From assembly GCA_937905825.1 (NCBI GenBank), contig CALCXM010000049.1:1-55323 (forward strand): DNA of 55,323 nt, written 5' to 3'. The DNA comes from an uncultured bacterium. Lineage in GTDB: Bacteria; Planctomycetota; UBA1135; GCA-002686595. The translations under genes and the position numbers were made by a program. The notes below the pieces were generated by a model. That model was not told the DNA's origin. It ran no database searches and saw nothing but the letters and a program-made list of their open reading frames with translations. Positions 41,356 through 49,725 of this stretch are shown here, one piece after another (within the stretch, counting starts at the first letter, position 1; every line of letters starts with the position of its first letter).

Positions 41356-42950
41356 AGCTATCAAGTCCCTTGCGAGCCCTAGCCGCTCTGCCATTTCTGG
41401 TGGCGGTGTCCTTCGCTCAAGCAGGAACTCCTGCCCCTCAGATTTCCGAGGACCCCTCGGTCAGTCCCTACGACAAGGCAGCGGCTGATGTGAAGGCGGA
41501 CCTAAAGGCGAGCCTGCTCGAACTAGGTGAGCTGCGCGAATCGATTCAGGCGGAGAGGTTGCCGCTCTCCAAGCAGCTCAACCGCTTGGAACTGACACTC
41601 TCCGAAGCTCGCACGGAGTACCAGTCAACGGCTCGCCTGCGCGATAGCCGGGCGCTCGACCTCTCGAACCTGCGTGGCGAAATCAAGTTGCGCAAAGACG
41701 AGGCTGGCTACATCACCAACCTGCTCGGTGAGTACGGCCGCAACTTCGAGTCCCGCTTGCACATCGCGGAGCTCAAGCGCTACGCCGACTCGCTCGGGTT
41801 GGCGCGCCATGCGGGAGAGGACACATCGATCTCGGAAGGGGCCCGATTTCAACGTCAGGTGCAACTCTTGCGCGCTTCCCTGGATCGCATCGAAAGCGGC
41901 TTGGGCGGCGATCAGTTCCCGATCTACGCAGTAGATTCTGACGGCTTGCTCCAAGAGGGCACCGCGATTCTGCTGGGCCCGATCGTGACCTTCGTCTCCA
42001 AGGACGGTCAGGTGGTCGGGACCGCAGAGGCCAAGCTGGGTTCGATGGAGCCCGCCGTGATTCCATTCGCGGATCCCTTGGACATCAAAGCCGCCGCGAG
42101 TGTGCCCGGCAAGAGTCGCGGTATCCTGCCCTTGGATCCGACCCTCGGCAACGCTCACCTGATCGAGAGCACCCACGAGTCCTTCATCGAGCACGTCCAA
42201 AAGGGCGGTGCGGTCATGATCCCGATTTTTGCCATGGCGGGGCTCGCGCTTTTGGTGGCCATCTACAAGTGGCTGGTCCTGATGTTCACGGCCAAGCCAT
42301 CCAAACGCAAGGTGGGGGCTTTGCTCGACGCCATGGCCAAGGGCGACGAAGAACAAATCCACAGTGCGGCGCGCCGCGTGCGGGGTCCGGTGGGTCGTAT
42401 GTTGACCGCCGGTGTTGAGCACTTGCGCGAGCCGCAGGCCTTGATCGAAGAGGTGATGTACGAGACGGTCTTGACCACCAAGCTGAAGCTGCAGAGCCTG
42501 CTGCCGTTCATCGCCATCTGTGCCGCTTCTGCGCCCCTGCTCGGGTTGCTCGGAACGGTGACCGGCATCATCAACACCTTCAAGTTGATCACGGTCTTTG
42601 GTTCTAGCGATGTGAAGTCCCTCTCCGGTGGCATTTCGGAAGCGCTGATCACGACCAAGTTCGGCCTGATCGTCGCGATCCCATCGCTCCTGCTGCACGC
42701 GTTCCTGTCACGCAAGGCGAAGGGCATCACCGACCAGATGGAGAAGTCGGCGGTCGGTTTCATGAATCAGGTCATGCTCATGCGCGGCCGCGAAAAGCCA
42801 AGAGTTCGTCCTGTTCACATTGCGGAGGGCGAGGTGCTCACGCCAGCCGGCGCCGGGGCAGGCCCCGATCCCAAGCTCGTGCGCCATCAGGTGAACGAGG
42901 TGCTTCAGGACCTCCTGGGGGAGATCCACGAGGAGCACAGCAATGCTTGA
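41352..42950 (+). CDS. exbB: MotA/TolQ/ExbB proton channel protein with N-terminal periplasmic coiled coil
   Basis: 532 residues. Signal peptide (LAALPFLVAVSFAQA), then ~250 residues of periplasmic sequence with coiled coil (LKASLLELGELRESIQAERL; LSEARTEYQSTARLRDSRA). The MotA_ExbB domain occupies ~285-475: TM1 GGAVMIPIFAMAGLALLVAI, TM2 LLPFIAICAASAPLLGLLGT and TM3 GLIVAIPSLLLHAFLSRKA. The conserved LLGTVTGIINTF and SGGISEALITTKFGL motifs are present. This extended form is typical of the operon type with DUF3450. Overlaps the genes on both sides (4 and 8 nt). Confidence 0.93.
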   Translation: MKLSSPLRALAALPFLVAVSFAQAGTPAPQISEDPSVSPYDKAAADVKADLKASLLELGELRESIQAERLPLSKQLNRLELTLSEARTEYQSTARLRDSRALDLSNLRGEIKLRKDEAGYITNLLGEYGRNFESRLHIAELKRYADSLGLARHAGEDTSISEGARFQRQVQLLRASLDRIESGLGGDQFPIYAVDSDGLLQEGTAILLGPIVTFVSKDGQVVGTAEAKLGSMEPAVIPFADPLDIKAAASVPGKSRGILPLDPTLGNAHLIESTHESFIEHVQKGGAVMIPIFAMAGLALLVAIYKWLVLMFTAKPSKRKVGALLDAMAKGDEEQIHSAARRVRGPVGRMLTAGVEHLREPQALIEEVMYETVLTTKLKLQSLLPFIAICAASAPLLGLLGTVTGIINTFKLITVFGSSDVKSLSGGISEALITTKFGLIVAIPSLLLHAFLSRKAKGITDQMEKSAVGFMNQVMLMRGREKPRVRPVHIAEGEVLTPAGAGAGPDPKLVRHQVNEVLQDLLGEIHEEHSNA

Positions 42951-43677
42951 AGTGTTGGATTGGCTGAGCAACGAGGTCTCGAATCTGTGGGAGCAAGCCC
43001 AGACCATTTGGAAGCAAGGCGGCTGGGCCATGATCGCGATCGCGGTGGTTGCTATGGGCGTGTTTACGGTCGGTTTCCACGTGCTGCTGCGACTGCGCAG
43101 CCGTGGCTTCTATGGCACTCCGGAGTACGTCTGGCGTCGCTGGATTCACCACCCCTTGGAGCGCCGGGGCAAGATTGGCCGATTGCTCGATCTGGTGACG
43201 TCCGCGGAGGACCACGATCACATGACCATGGTCTTTGATGAGTTGCGGACCACGGAGACGGTGCCCTTTGAGCGCGACTTGCGAGTCATGCGCATCTGCG
43301 TCAGCGCCGCTCCCCTGGTCGGGCTGCTCGGCACGGTGACCGGCATGCTCTCCACCTTCGGTGCCCTGGCATCCGGGAGTGGAGGAGATCAAACCATGGC
43401 CATGGTGGCCTCCGGTATCTCGGAGGCTTTGATCACCACGGAAACTGGATTGGTCGTGGCCCTGCCGGGGCTTTTCTTTCAGTACCAATTGACCCGTGGC
43501 TACCAGCAATACCGGGCCTTCCTGGCCCACCTAGAGTCCGTTTGCTCCCAGACGCTTCAAAACCGTTTGCAGCAGGAGGAACGCGTGCAGGCCAAGCGAG
43601 CCGCTCACCAGTACATCTCGAGACGCCTGGCGGCGAAGGTGCGATTGAGCACGCCTGCCGCCCTGCCTACCACATAA
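42943..43677 (+). CDS. exbB: Second MotA/TolQ/ExbB proton channel protein
   Basis: 244 residues of usual ExbB length. TM1 GGWAMIAIAVVAMGVFTVGF, TM2 MRICVSAAPLVGLLGTVTGM and TM3 ETGLVVALPGLFFQYQLTRG, with the motifs SAAPLVGLLGTVTGML and SGISEALITTETGL. With ExbD it should form the pentamer-dimer proton motor that energises TonB. It overlaps the larger ExbB gene by 8 nt; two ExbB proteins in one operon is the rule for this TonB2-like type. Confidence 0.93.
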   Translation: MLEVLDWLSNEVSNLWEQAQTIWKQGGWAMIAIAVVAMGVFTVGFHVLLRLRSRGFYGTPEYVWRRWIHHPLERRGKIGRLLDLVTSAEDHDHMTMVFDELRTTETVPFERDLRVMRICVSAAPLVGLLGTVTGMLSTFGALASGSGGDQTMAMVASGISEALITTETGLVVALPGLFFQYQLTRGYQQYRAFLAHLESVCSQTLQNRLQQEERVQAKRAAHQYISRRLAAKVRLSTPAALPTT

Positions 43678-43692
43678 GGAACAGGACGAACC

Positions 43693-44106
43693 ATGGGACG
43701 ATTTCGAATGATGGGTGAGGATGAAGGTGCTGAAGAAAGCATCGACATGTCGCCCCTGATTGACTGTGTTTTCATTCTCTTGATCTTCTTCATCGTCACG
43801 ACGGTCTTTGTGGAAGAGACCGGCGTGGAAGTGGACAAGCCCCAAGCGGCCTCGGCTTCCCAGTTGGAGAAGACGAGCATCCTCTTGGCCATCACCGCCC
43901 AAGGGGAGGTCGTTTACGGTGGCCGGGAAGTTGGAGTGGGTGGCGTGCGCGGAATCGTGAAACGCTTGACCCAGAAGGAGGACATCCCGGTGATCATCCA
44001 AGCGGACAAGTCGTCGTCTGCTGGACTTCTTGTGCGCGTCATCGACGAGGCCAAGTTGGCTGGCGCGACGAAGGTGAGCTTGGCGAGCGCCAAGGCGGGT
44101 AGCTAA
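43693..44106 (+). CDS. exbD: ExbD biopolymer transport protein
   Basis: 137 residues. Short cytosolic N-terminus, a single TM helix with the essential aspartate ([20 protein letters not shown]; Asp in PLIDCVF), and a periplasmic C-terminal domain ([37 protein letters not shown]). It is the proton-binding partner of ExbB. The spacing of 15 nt after exbB and 0 nt before tonB fits one operon. Confidence 0.94.
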   Translation: MGRFRMMGEDEGAEESIDMSPLIDCVFILLIFFIVTTVFVEETGVEVDKPQAASASQLEKTSILLAITAQGEVVYGGREVGVGGVRGIVKRLTQKEDIPVIIQADKSSSAGLLVRVIDEAKLAGATKVSLASAKAGS

Positions 44107-44790
44107 GTGAAGCGCGTCGAAGTCGGGCGGGTGCTGCGCCAGTCGATTGGCTGGGTCGCACGGGGGGTCGTGGCGCTGACAGGTGCTTCGGGAATGACGC
44201 TTCTGTGCTTCTTGATTTTGCCCCTGATTCAGGCCATCACCGAAGGAGATAGCCGCAACCTCGTCATTCAGGCGGTGGAGACGGTGGCCTTGCCGCCTCC
44301 GCCGCCCGCGCCCGAGCCGGAGCGGGATGAAGAACCTGAAGAGGAAGAGAAGCCGCCCGAACTCGCCGAGGAAAGTACCCCCTTGGATCTATCCCAACTG
44401 GAGGTGGCTTTGGAGCCAGGTCTCGGTGCAGGCATGGGGGGCTCCGTTCTCGAGTTCACGATTGGCGCCGGGGGTCCTGGTGCGAGCGGAGAGGACCCGC
44501 TCGACCTGGACGATCTCGATCAAAGGCCGCGCGTGACCTACCAACCCGGTCCTCAGCTATCTACCGCGATCCGCAAAGCTGGTGGGGGCACCGTCTATGT
44601 GCTCTTCATCGTCAACAAGCGTGGTCGCGTCCAAGACCCCATCGTCCAGCAGTCACCGAATCCGGTCCTGAACCGCCCGGCTCTCGATGCGGTCAAGAAA
44701 TGGCGCTTCGAGCCAGGTGAGCAAAAAGGGGAAGCCGTGAGCTTCCGCATGCGCGTACCGATTACTTTCCCGAAGGGAGACTCCAAATGA
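44107..44790 (+). CDS. tonB: TonB energy-transducing protein
   Basis: 227 residues with a GTG start directly after the exbD stop. One TM helix at ~18-43 (GVVALTGASGMTLLCFLILP) that has no His and so lacks the SxxxH of E. coli TonB, as in TonB2-type proteins. Pro/Glu linker (LPPPPPAPEPERDEEPEEEE), then the C-terminal TonB domain (YVLFIVNKRGRVQDPIVQQS, LNRPALDAVKKWRFEPGEQK, FRMRVPITF). Couples the ExbBD motor to the receptor at 37454. Its stop overlaps the ATG of the TPR gene (ATGA). Confidence 0.94.
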   Translation: MKRVEVGRVLRQSIGWVARGVVALTGASGMTLLCFLILPLIQAITEGDSRNLVIQAVETVALPPPPPAPEPERDEEPEEEEKPPELAEESTPLDLSQLEVALEPGLGAGMGGSVLEFTIGAGGPGASGEDPLDLDDLDQRPRVTYQPGPQLSTAIRKAGGGTVYVLFIVNKRGRVQDPIVQQSPNPVLNRPALDAVKKWRFEPGEQKGEAVSFRMRVPITFPKGDSK

Positions 44791-46307
44791 AACTTCACTC
44801 CATCCTAGCAGGCGGCATCTTGGCGCTTTCTTCTTCTTGCGCGGTCATCAGTCCGGGACCGTCTCCAACCTCGGGACCGAATCCAGAGCCCCCGGGAGGG
44901 GCGACCCCAGAGGCCGACGTCCTCGATCCCAGTGCGGCGAATGAGGAGGCAACGGTGCATGCGTTTTCCGCAGGCGAGGAGGACGCTCTGAGCGAGACCA
45001 AGCACTATGGTCTTTTCGACGACGGGGGCTCGGTTTGGAACAATCCAGAATTCATCCGCCGCTTCGAGGCTAGCTTCCTCTCCGAGACAAGCAACGAGCC
45101 CCATGTCACCCTTGAAGAGCAAAAGACTCTGCAGAAACTATCCAAGGCGATGGCGAAGGGGAACACGGAGAAAGCCAAGCGCCTGTTGCAGTCCGCGATT
45201 GGTCCCCAGGCCAGCTCGCGAATGGACTACGAACTGGGCAACCTCTTCTTCCAGGGGGAGCAGACCGAAAAGGCGGCAGCTGCCTACACGACGGCCGTAG
45301 AGAAGTTTCCTAAGTTCTTGCGGGCCTGGAAGAACCTGGGCAATGCCCAGCTACGCTTGAAGGATTTTCGTGGAGCTACCAAGTCCTTGAGCCGAGTGAT
45401 TGAACTGGGCGGCGCGGACAGTTGGACCTACGGGACTTTGGGCCTTTGCTACCTCGATCTAAAGAAGGCGATTCCGGCTGAGTCCGCGCTTCGCATGGCG
45501 ACCCTGCTCGATTCGGACGCGTTGGACTGGAAGTACGGATTGGTGAAGTCCTTTTCCCTTCAGCAACGCTACGGGGATGCCCAAGCCCTCCTGGGGGAGT
45601 TGATCGCTGAGCAACCCGACAATGGCGACCTGTGGCTCATTCAGGCCAAAGCATTCCTGGGGTTGGGCGAGCCTATGAAAGCGGCCGAGAACTTGGAGTT
45701 CGTTGACCGCATGGGCCTCTCCACACCCGAGAGCCTGAACAATCTCGGGGACATCTACATCAACCAGAAACTATTCTCCATGGCGGTGCCAGCGTACGTC
45801 CGCAGCTTGGAGATGGAACGTCCCACTAGCTTCTCGCGGGTCACCCGTGCAGCGCGGGCTCTTTCGGCCAATGAAGACTTTGACGGCGTGTTGCGCTTGG
45901 TCGCTGAGACCAAACGTCTGCATGGGGACGCGCTCACCGAGGAAACTCAACAGGACCTTTTGCGTCTAGAAGCAGGCGTGGCCCTGGCCCGCGGGGAAGC
46001 CGCAGAGGAAGCGAAGTTGCTCAAGGAGATCATCCGTTTGAACCCCTTGGACGGCGAAGCGCTGGTCTACCTCGGGCAACACTCCGATCGCTCGGGGGAC
46101 TCGGAGCAGGCGATCTTCTACTACGAGCGCGCCGCAAACCTCGTGGCCTTTGAGGCGGAGGCGAAACGCCGTCACGGTCAGCTCCTGGTGCGCCTGGAGC
46201 GCTACGCGGATGCGCTCGTGCTCTTGAAGCGCGCGCAGGACCTGAAGCCCAGCAGCGCTTTGCAGGACTACATCGACCAGGTCGAGAAGGTCGCCAAGAG
46301 CGCCTAG
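44787..46307 (+). CDS. TPR lipoprotein of the TonB operon
   Basis: 506 residues. Lipoprotein signal (ILAGGILALSSSC, Cys18), a disordered Pro/Gly region to ~50, then about ten TPRs (MDYELGNLFFQGEQTEKAAA, FLRAWKNLGNAQLRLKDFRG, SWTYGTLGLCYLDLKKAIPA, GEALVYLGQHSDRSGDSEQA). It is the last gene of the DUF3450-ExbB-ExbB-ExbD-TonB operon; such TPR proteins conserve this place and probably help assemble or hold the trans-envelope complex. A hairpin terminator follows at 46333. Confidence 0.9.
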   Translation: MKLHSILAGGILALSSSCAVISPGPSPTSGPNPEPPGGATPEADVLDPSAANEEATVHAFSAGEEDALSETKHYGLFDDGGSVWNNPEFIRRFEASFLSETSNEPHVTLEEQKTLQKLSKAMAKGNTEKAKRLLQSAIGPQASSRMDYELGNLFFQGEQTEKAAAAYTTAVEKFPKFLRAWKNLGNAQLRLKDFRGATKSLSRVIELGGADSWTYGTLGLCYLDLKKAIPAESALRMATLLDSDALDWKYGLVKSFSLQQRYGDAQALLGELIAEQPDNGDLWLIQAKAFLGLGEPMKAAENLEFVDRMGLSTPESLNNLGDIYINQKLFSMAVPAYVRSLEMERPTSFSRVTRAARALSANEDFDGVLRLVAETKRLHGDALTEETQQDLLRLEAGVALARGEAAEEAKLLKEIIRLNPLDGEALVYLGQHSDRSGDSEQAIFYYERAANLVAFEAEAKRRHGQLLVRLERYADALVLLKRAQDLKPSSALQDYIDQVEKVAKSA

Positions 46308-46332
46308 GGAACCAGGAAGCTCTCCCGACATC

Positions 46333-46365
46333 GGAATTCACAGAGGCTCGCCCTCTGTGAATTCC
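46333..46365 (+). terminator. Hairpin terminator of the TonB operon
   Basis: GGAATTCACAGAGG (46333-46346) pairs perfectly with 46352-46365 around a 5-nt loop, 25 nt after the last stop of the operon. No long U-tract (ATTGTAGG follows). Confidence 0.6.
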
Positions 46366-46469
46366 ATTGTAGGTGCTTTGTTTCAACTGGCTTAGGGCTG
46401 TCTGTAGCTCGCGATTCGCAACCCGGGCCGGGTTCAAGGTCGCCCTCTGCTAGAAACGATAGGGGGGAG

Positions 46470-47231
46470 ATGATCTCACCCATATTCAACCCGACGCGTC
46501 TTTGTCTGTTTCTGCTCCCCTTGTCCCTAGCGGCCTGCAGTGCGCCAACCACGGCTGCCTACCAGGCCTACGACACCGGCGACTTCGAGGAGGCTTCTTC
46601 GACCTGGGAGCCGAGAGCGGAGGAGGGCGGCCCGGAAGCGCAATTCATGATGGGGCTGATGCACGACGAGGGCCAAGGTTGCTCGGAAGACGATGAGACC
46701 GCGGCTGCTTGGTATCGCCAAGCTGCGGACCAAGGGCATGCGGCCGCGCAGAACAATCTCGGTCTCCTGTACCTAACGGGCAGTGGGGTGGAGCACTCCA
46801 ACGAACAGGCGACCAAGTGGTTCGCACGGGCCGCCGAGCAGGGCTTCGCTCCGGCGCAAACCAACTACGGAGTCATGTTCCTTGTGGGCAGCCACGTGGA
46901 GCAGGACAGTCGCAAGGCTTGCAATCTCTTCCTGACCGCAGCCAGGCAATCCGAAGCTCGTGCGATGGCGCTGCTCGGACTGCAGTACTTGAATGGAGAG
47001 GGGGTCACGCAAAGCGATTCCTCTGCAGTCAAGTGGTTGCGGCGCGCGGCGCACAAGGAAGACTCGATCGCGATGTACAACCTGGGCCTGATGTACGCGC
47101 AAGGTCGCGGTCTCGAACTCGACACGGAAGTGGGGATCGAGTGGCTGCGCAAGTCTGCAGAGCTCGGTTACCCGCTGGCCCAGGAGAAGCTCAGTTTGCT
47201 GCCGCCCCGCGGACAGGTCGATTTCAAGTGA
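46470..47231 (+). CDS. Sel1-repeat lipoprotein
   Basis: 253 residues. Lipoprotein signal with lipobox LAAC (Cys23). Five to six Sel1 repeats of ~36 residues: AQFMMGLMHDEGQGCSEDDE, AAQNNLGLLYLTGSGVEHSN, AQTNYGVMFLVGSHVEQDSR, AMALLGLQYLNGEGVTQSDS and AMYNLGLMYAQGRGLELDTE. Sel1 proteins are protein-interaction scaffolds, here on the periplasmic face. The purine-rich AGGGGGGAG (46461-46469) directly abuts the ATG, which is too close for normal ribosome binding; no better start was found. Confidence 0.88.
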   Translation: MISPIFNPTRLCLFLLPLSLAACSAPTTAAYQAYDTGDFEEASSTWEPRAEEGGPEAQFMMGLMHDEGQGCSEDDETAAAWYRQAADQGHAAAQNNLGLLYLTGSGVEHSNEQATKWFARAAEQGFAPAQTNYGVMFLVGSHVEQDSRKACNLFLTAARQSEARAMALLGLQYLNGEGVTQSDSSAVKWLRRAAHKEDSIAMYNLGLMYAQGRGLELDTEVGIEWLRKSAELGYPLAQEKLSLLPPRGQVDFK

Positions 47232-47566
47232 GTCCGTTGCACACCATCGTGCAAGGACGATGAAGTGTGCGTGATTCTCCTGTGAGCGGAAGCCTGGCGG
47301 CGTAAGCACTTGTTGCGGACCAGGATGGAGTTTGGGCACCCTTCAAAGGGTGCCCAAACTGCGTATCTAGTGGCCGAGAGCGGGCTTTGGATTGTGAGTG
47401 TTCGGTGAGCCGCTGCCTTCACCAAATACAGCGGAACCTTCACGCGCCCTTGAAGCTTCAAACCGGGAGGCCCCGTAGGATTCCGCCCGTCGCAGCGTTC
47501 AACGAAGGAGATCGACTCCTCAGTGCTGCGCGCAACAAGAATCCTCTCTTCACTCTGATCCTACTG
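47232..47566. other. Intergenic region with one hairpin
   Basis: 335 nt between the Sel1 gene and the secreted parallel-beta protein. Apart from the hairpin at 47329-47360, no gene or promoter is evident. The in-frame extension of the downstream ORF to 47387 looks non-coding. Confidence 0.4.
47329..47360 (+). terminator. Perfect 15-bp hairpin after the Sel1 gene
   Basis: 47329-47343 is the exact complement of 47346-47360 with two bases between (practically a 14-bp stem with a 4-nt loop). About 100 nt after the Sel1 stop. No U-tract follows. Confidence 0.5.
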
Positions 47567-49546
47567 ATGAATCTCACTCAGGGACCTCTCTTCGTTTCAG
47601 TTCTTCTCTGCCTTGGTAGCACAGCTACCGCCGCTGAGATCTTCGTGACCTCCAACATCTCGACCTCCACTACGTGGACGGCCGACAACACCTACAACCT
47701 TCAGGGACAAATCTACGTGCTGCCCGGCGCTTCCCTCACCATCGAGGCAGGCACGGTCGTCGCGTCGACGGCCACTACAAATGGATCCGGTTCTTTGGCC
47801 GTGACCAAAGGTGCCCAGATCTTCGTTCAGGGCACCCAGGAAAACCCGGTCATCATGACCTCGACCGATGACGTCAGCACCTGGACAGCCGGTGACCCGA
47901 AAACCGGTGTCTGGCGCGAGTCCGCCAACGAGTGGGGCAACCTGACTCTGATGGGCGACGCCTTCATCTCCGAGAATGCAACTGCTGGCAACGTCCCGAC
48001 CTGCAACGCGGCCAACGTGGCCGCCATGGAGGGTTTGACTCCGGAGTTCGCCGGTGACACCAAGGTCCTCTACGGGGGCGGCAACGACGACGACGACAGC
48101 GGCTCGATCAGCTACCTCTCCGTGCGCTACGCCGGTCGCGTGGTCGGCCTGGCCAACGAGCTCAACGGACTGTCCCTGGGCGGCATCGGCCGTGGCACGG
48201 ACATCCACCACGTTGAAATCATGAACAACGTGGACGACGGCATCGAGATCTGGGGCGGCACGGTGCCGCTCAAGTACCTCAGTATCTGGAACGTGGGTGA
48301 CGACAGCCTCGACATCGACCAGGGCTACCGCGGCTTGATCCAGTTCGTCCTGATCGTTCAGGGTTTCAGCGTCGATGCCAGCCAGGGCTCCGGCGTCGGT
48401 GACAATTGCATCGAGATCGACGGAGCGGAAGACTCCGATTGGCAGCCCGTGACCACCACGACCATCTACAACGCCACGGTGGTGGGGCAGCCCTTGGACG
48501 GCGACGGCGCAACGACCTGGCGCGACAACGCTCGCGTCCAGTACCGCAACTGTGTCTTCACCGACTGTGGTGAGAAGGTCGTGCGCTTCGACAACGTCGA
48601 TGGCGACGGCGCGAACGGCTACGGCCACAACGGCACCCTCTCCTGGGCACAGACCTGGAGCACGGCCTACAACGCCGTCCCGGCCCACGCCAACGACTGC
48701 CCTCCCGGCACCTACCAGTCGCAGTTCAGCGGCAACCTGGCTGAGATCAAGGACAGCGTGTTCTTCAACAACTCGGACTACGCCGAGTTCAACAATGTGG
48801 GGGCCAACTCGACCAGCAACAACAACGTGATCGAGCCCTTGAACTCCCCGCTTCAGGGGATTGTCCGCGGTCCGATCGTCGTCAAAGGAGGCAAGGCCAT
48901 GCAGCCCGTCACGAGCCTTGACCCGCGCCCCGCAGCCGACGCCCTGGTCAGCGTGGACGCTGCACCCGCCAACGGCTTCTTCACTCCCGCCCCTTACCGC
49001 GGCGCTTTCGTGCCGAACATCAATGGCACTTGGCTCGGGGACTGGACCGCTTCCTACGCCTTCGGCTTCACCCAGATGGACGCCAACGACAACACCGGTT
49101 CGGCCTACTGCTTCGGTGACGGCACCGGCGCTGCTTGCCCCTGCTCAGGCTTCGGCGGTCTCGGCGAAGGTTGTGTCAACACGGGCGGAACGGGAGTGAC
49201 CCTGCGCGCCCTCGGCAACGCTTCGGTGTCCTCGGACACCCTGCGCTTCGATGTGGCAGGTGCCCCGGGCACCAAGCCCGGCCTGCTGCTGCGCGGCAAC
49301 AACCAGATCGCTAACCCGATCGGTGACGGCATCATCTGCACCGCTGGCATGAGTCAGCGCTCCCAGGTTCAGGTCACCGCTGCTGGTGTCACGAGCTTCA
49401 CCGACTTCAACGGCGCCGGGTTCGGCTCGGTCGCCAACCTGGGCGCCCCGACGAACTTCCAGTTCTGGTATCGCGATCCCATGGCGACCTGCTCCGGCTC
49501 CGGCTTCAATTTCTCGAACGCTTGGACCGTGACCTACGAGAACTAG
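47567..49546 (+). CDS. Secreted parallel-beta protein with C-terminal CFGDG module
   Basis: 659 residues. Signal peptide (GPLFVSVLLCLGSTATAAEI). The N-terminal half looks like a right-handed beta-helix: IYVLPGASLTIEAGTVVAS, QIFVQGTQENPVIMTST, NGLSLGGIGRGTDIHHVEIM and NVDDGIEIWGGTVPLKYLSI, a style found in secreted proteins located next to TonB receptors. Residues ~505-659 carry the Cys-rich module GSAYCFGDGTGAACPC, GDGIICT, FQFWYRDP and GFNFSNAW shared with 5411-7069. ATG 47567 starts the signal peptide. Extracellular or surface location inferred; no catalytic residues recognised. It could act with the TonB receptor operon upstream. Confidence 0.83.
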   Translation: MNLTQGPLFVSVLLCLGSTATAAEIFVTSNISTSTTWTADNTYNLQGQIYVLPGASLTIEAGTVVASTATTNGSGSLAVTKGAQIFVQGTQENPVIMTSTDDVSTWTAGDPKTGVWRESANEWGNLTLMGDAFISENATAGNVPTCNAANVAAMEGLTPEFAGDTKVLYGGGNDDDDSGSISYLSVRYAGRVVGLANELNGLSLGGIGRGTDIHHVEIMNNVDDGIEIWGGTVPLKYLSIWNVGDDSLDIDQGYRGLIQFVLIVQGFSVDASQGSGVGDNCIEIDGAEDSDWQPVTTTTIYNATVVGQPLDGDGATTWRDNARVQYRNCVFTDCGEKVVRFDNVDGDGANGYGHNGTLSWAQTWSTAYNAVPAHANDCPPGTYQSQFSGNLAEIKDSVFFNNSDYAEFNNVGANSTSNNNVIEPLNSPLQGIVRGPIVVKGGKAMQPVTSLDPRPAADALVSVDAAPANGFFTPAPYRGAFVPNINGTWLGDWTASYAFGFTQMDANDNTGSAYCFGDGTGAACPCSGFGGLGEGCVNTGGTGVTLRALGNASVSSDTLRFDVAGAPGTKPGLLLRGNNQIANPIGDGIICTAGMSQRSQVQVTAAGVTSFTDFNGAGFGSVANLGAPTNFQFWYRDPMATCSGSGFNFSNAWTVTYEN

Positions 49547-49587
49547 CCACGAGCACCAGGATCTAGATTCTGGCAGCTATCTATGAA

Positions 49588-49616
49588 GGGGCGGCGCAAT
49601 TGGATTGCGTCGCTCC
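49588..49616 (+). terminator. Hairpin after the parallel-beta protein gene
   Basis: A 13-bp stem (two G-T pairs) between 49588-49600 and 49604-49616 with a 3-nt loop, 41 nt after the stop. No U-tract. Confidence 0.5.
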
Positions 49617-49725
49617 CCCTGCGATCCCGGGCTGCAGACCAACACCTACGTGGTCATTGGCGTCCGGCCTGGCTTCCCAACCCCACCCGTGCATCTCGCT
49701 GCACCTACCGAACAACTGATCCGAC

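Noticed and set aside
47597..48688. 363-codon minus-strand frame inside the parallel-beta protein gene
   Set aside because: Val/Ala/Asp-rich mirror of the real gene, which has a signal peptide and conserved module.
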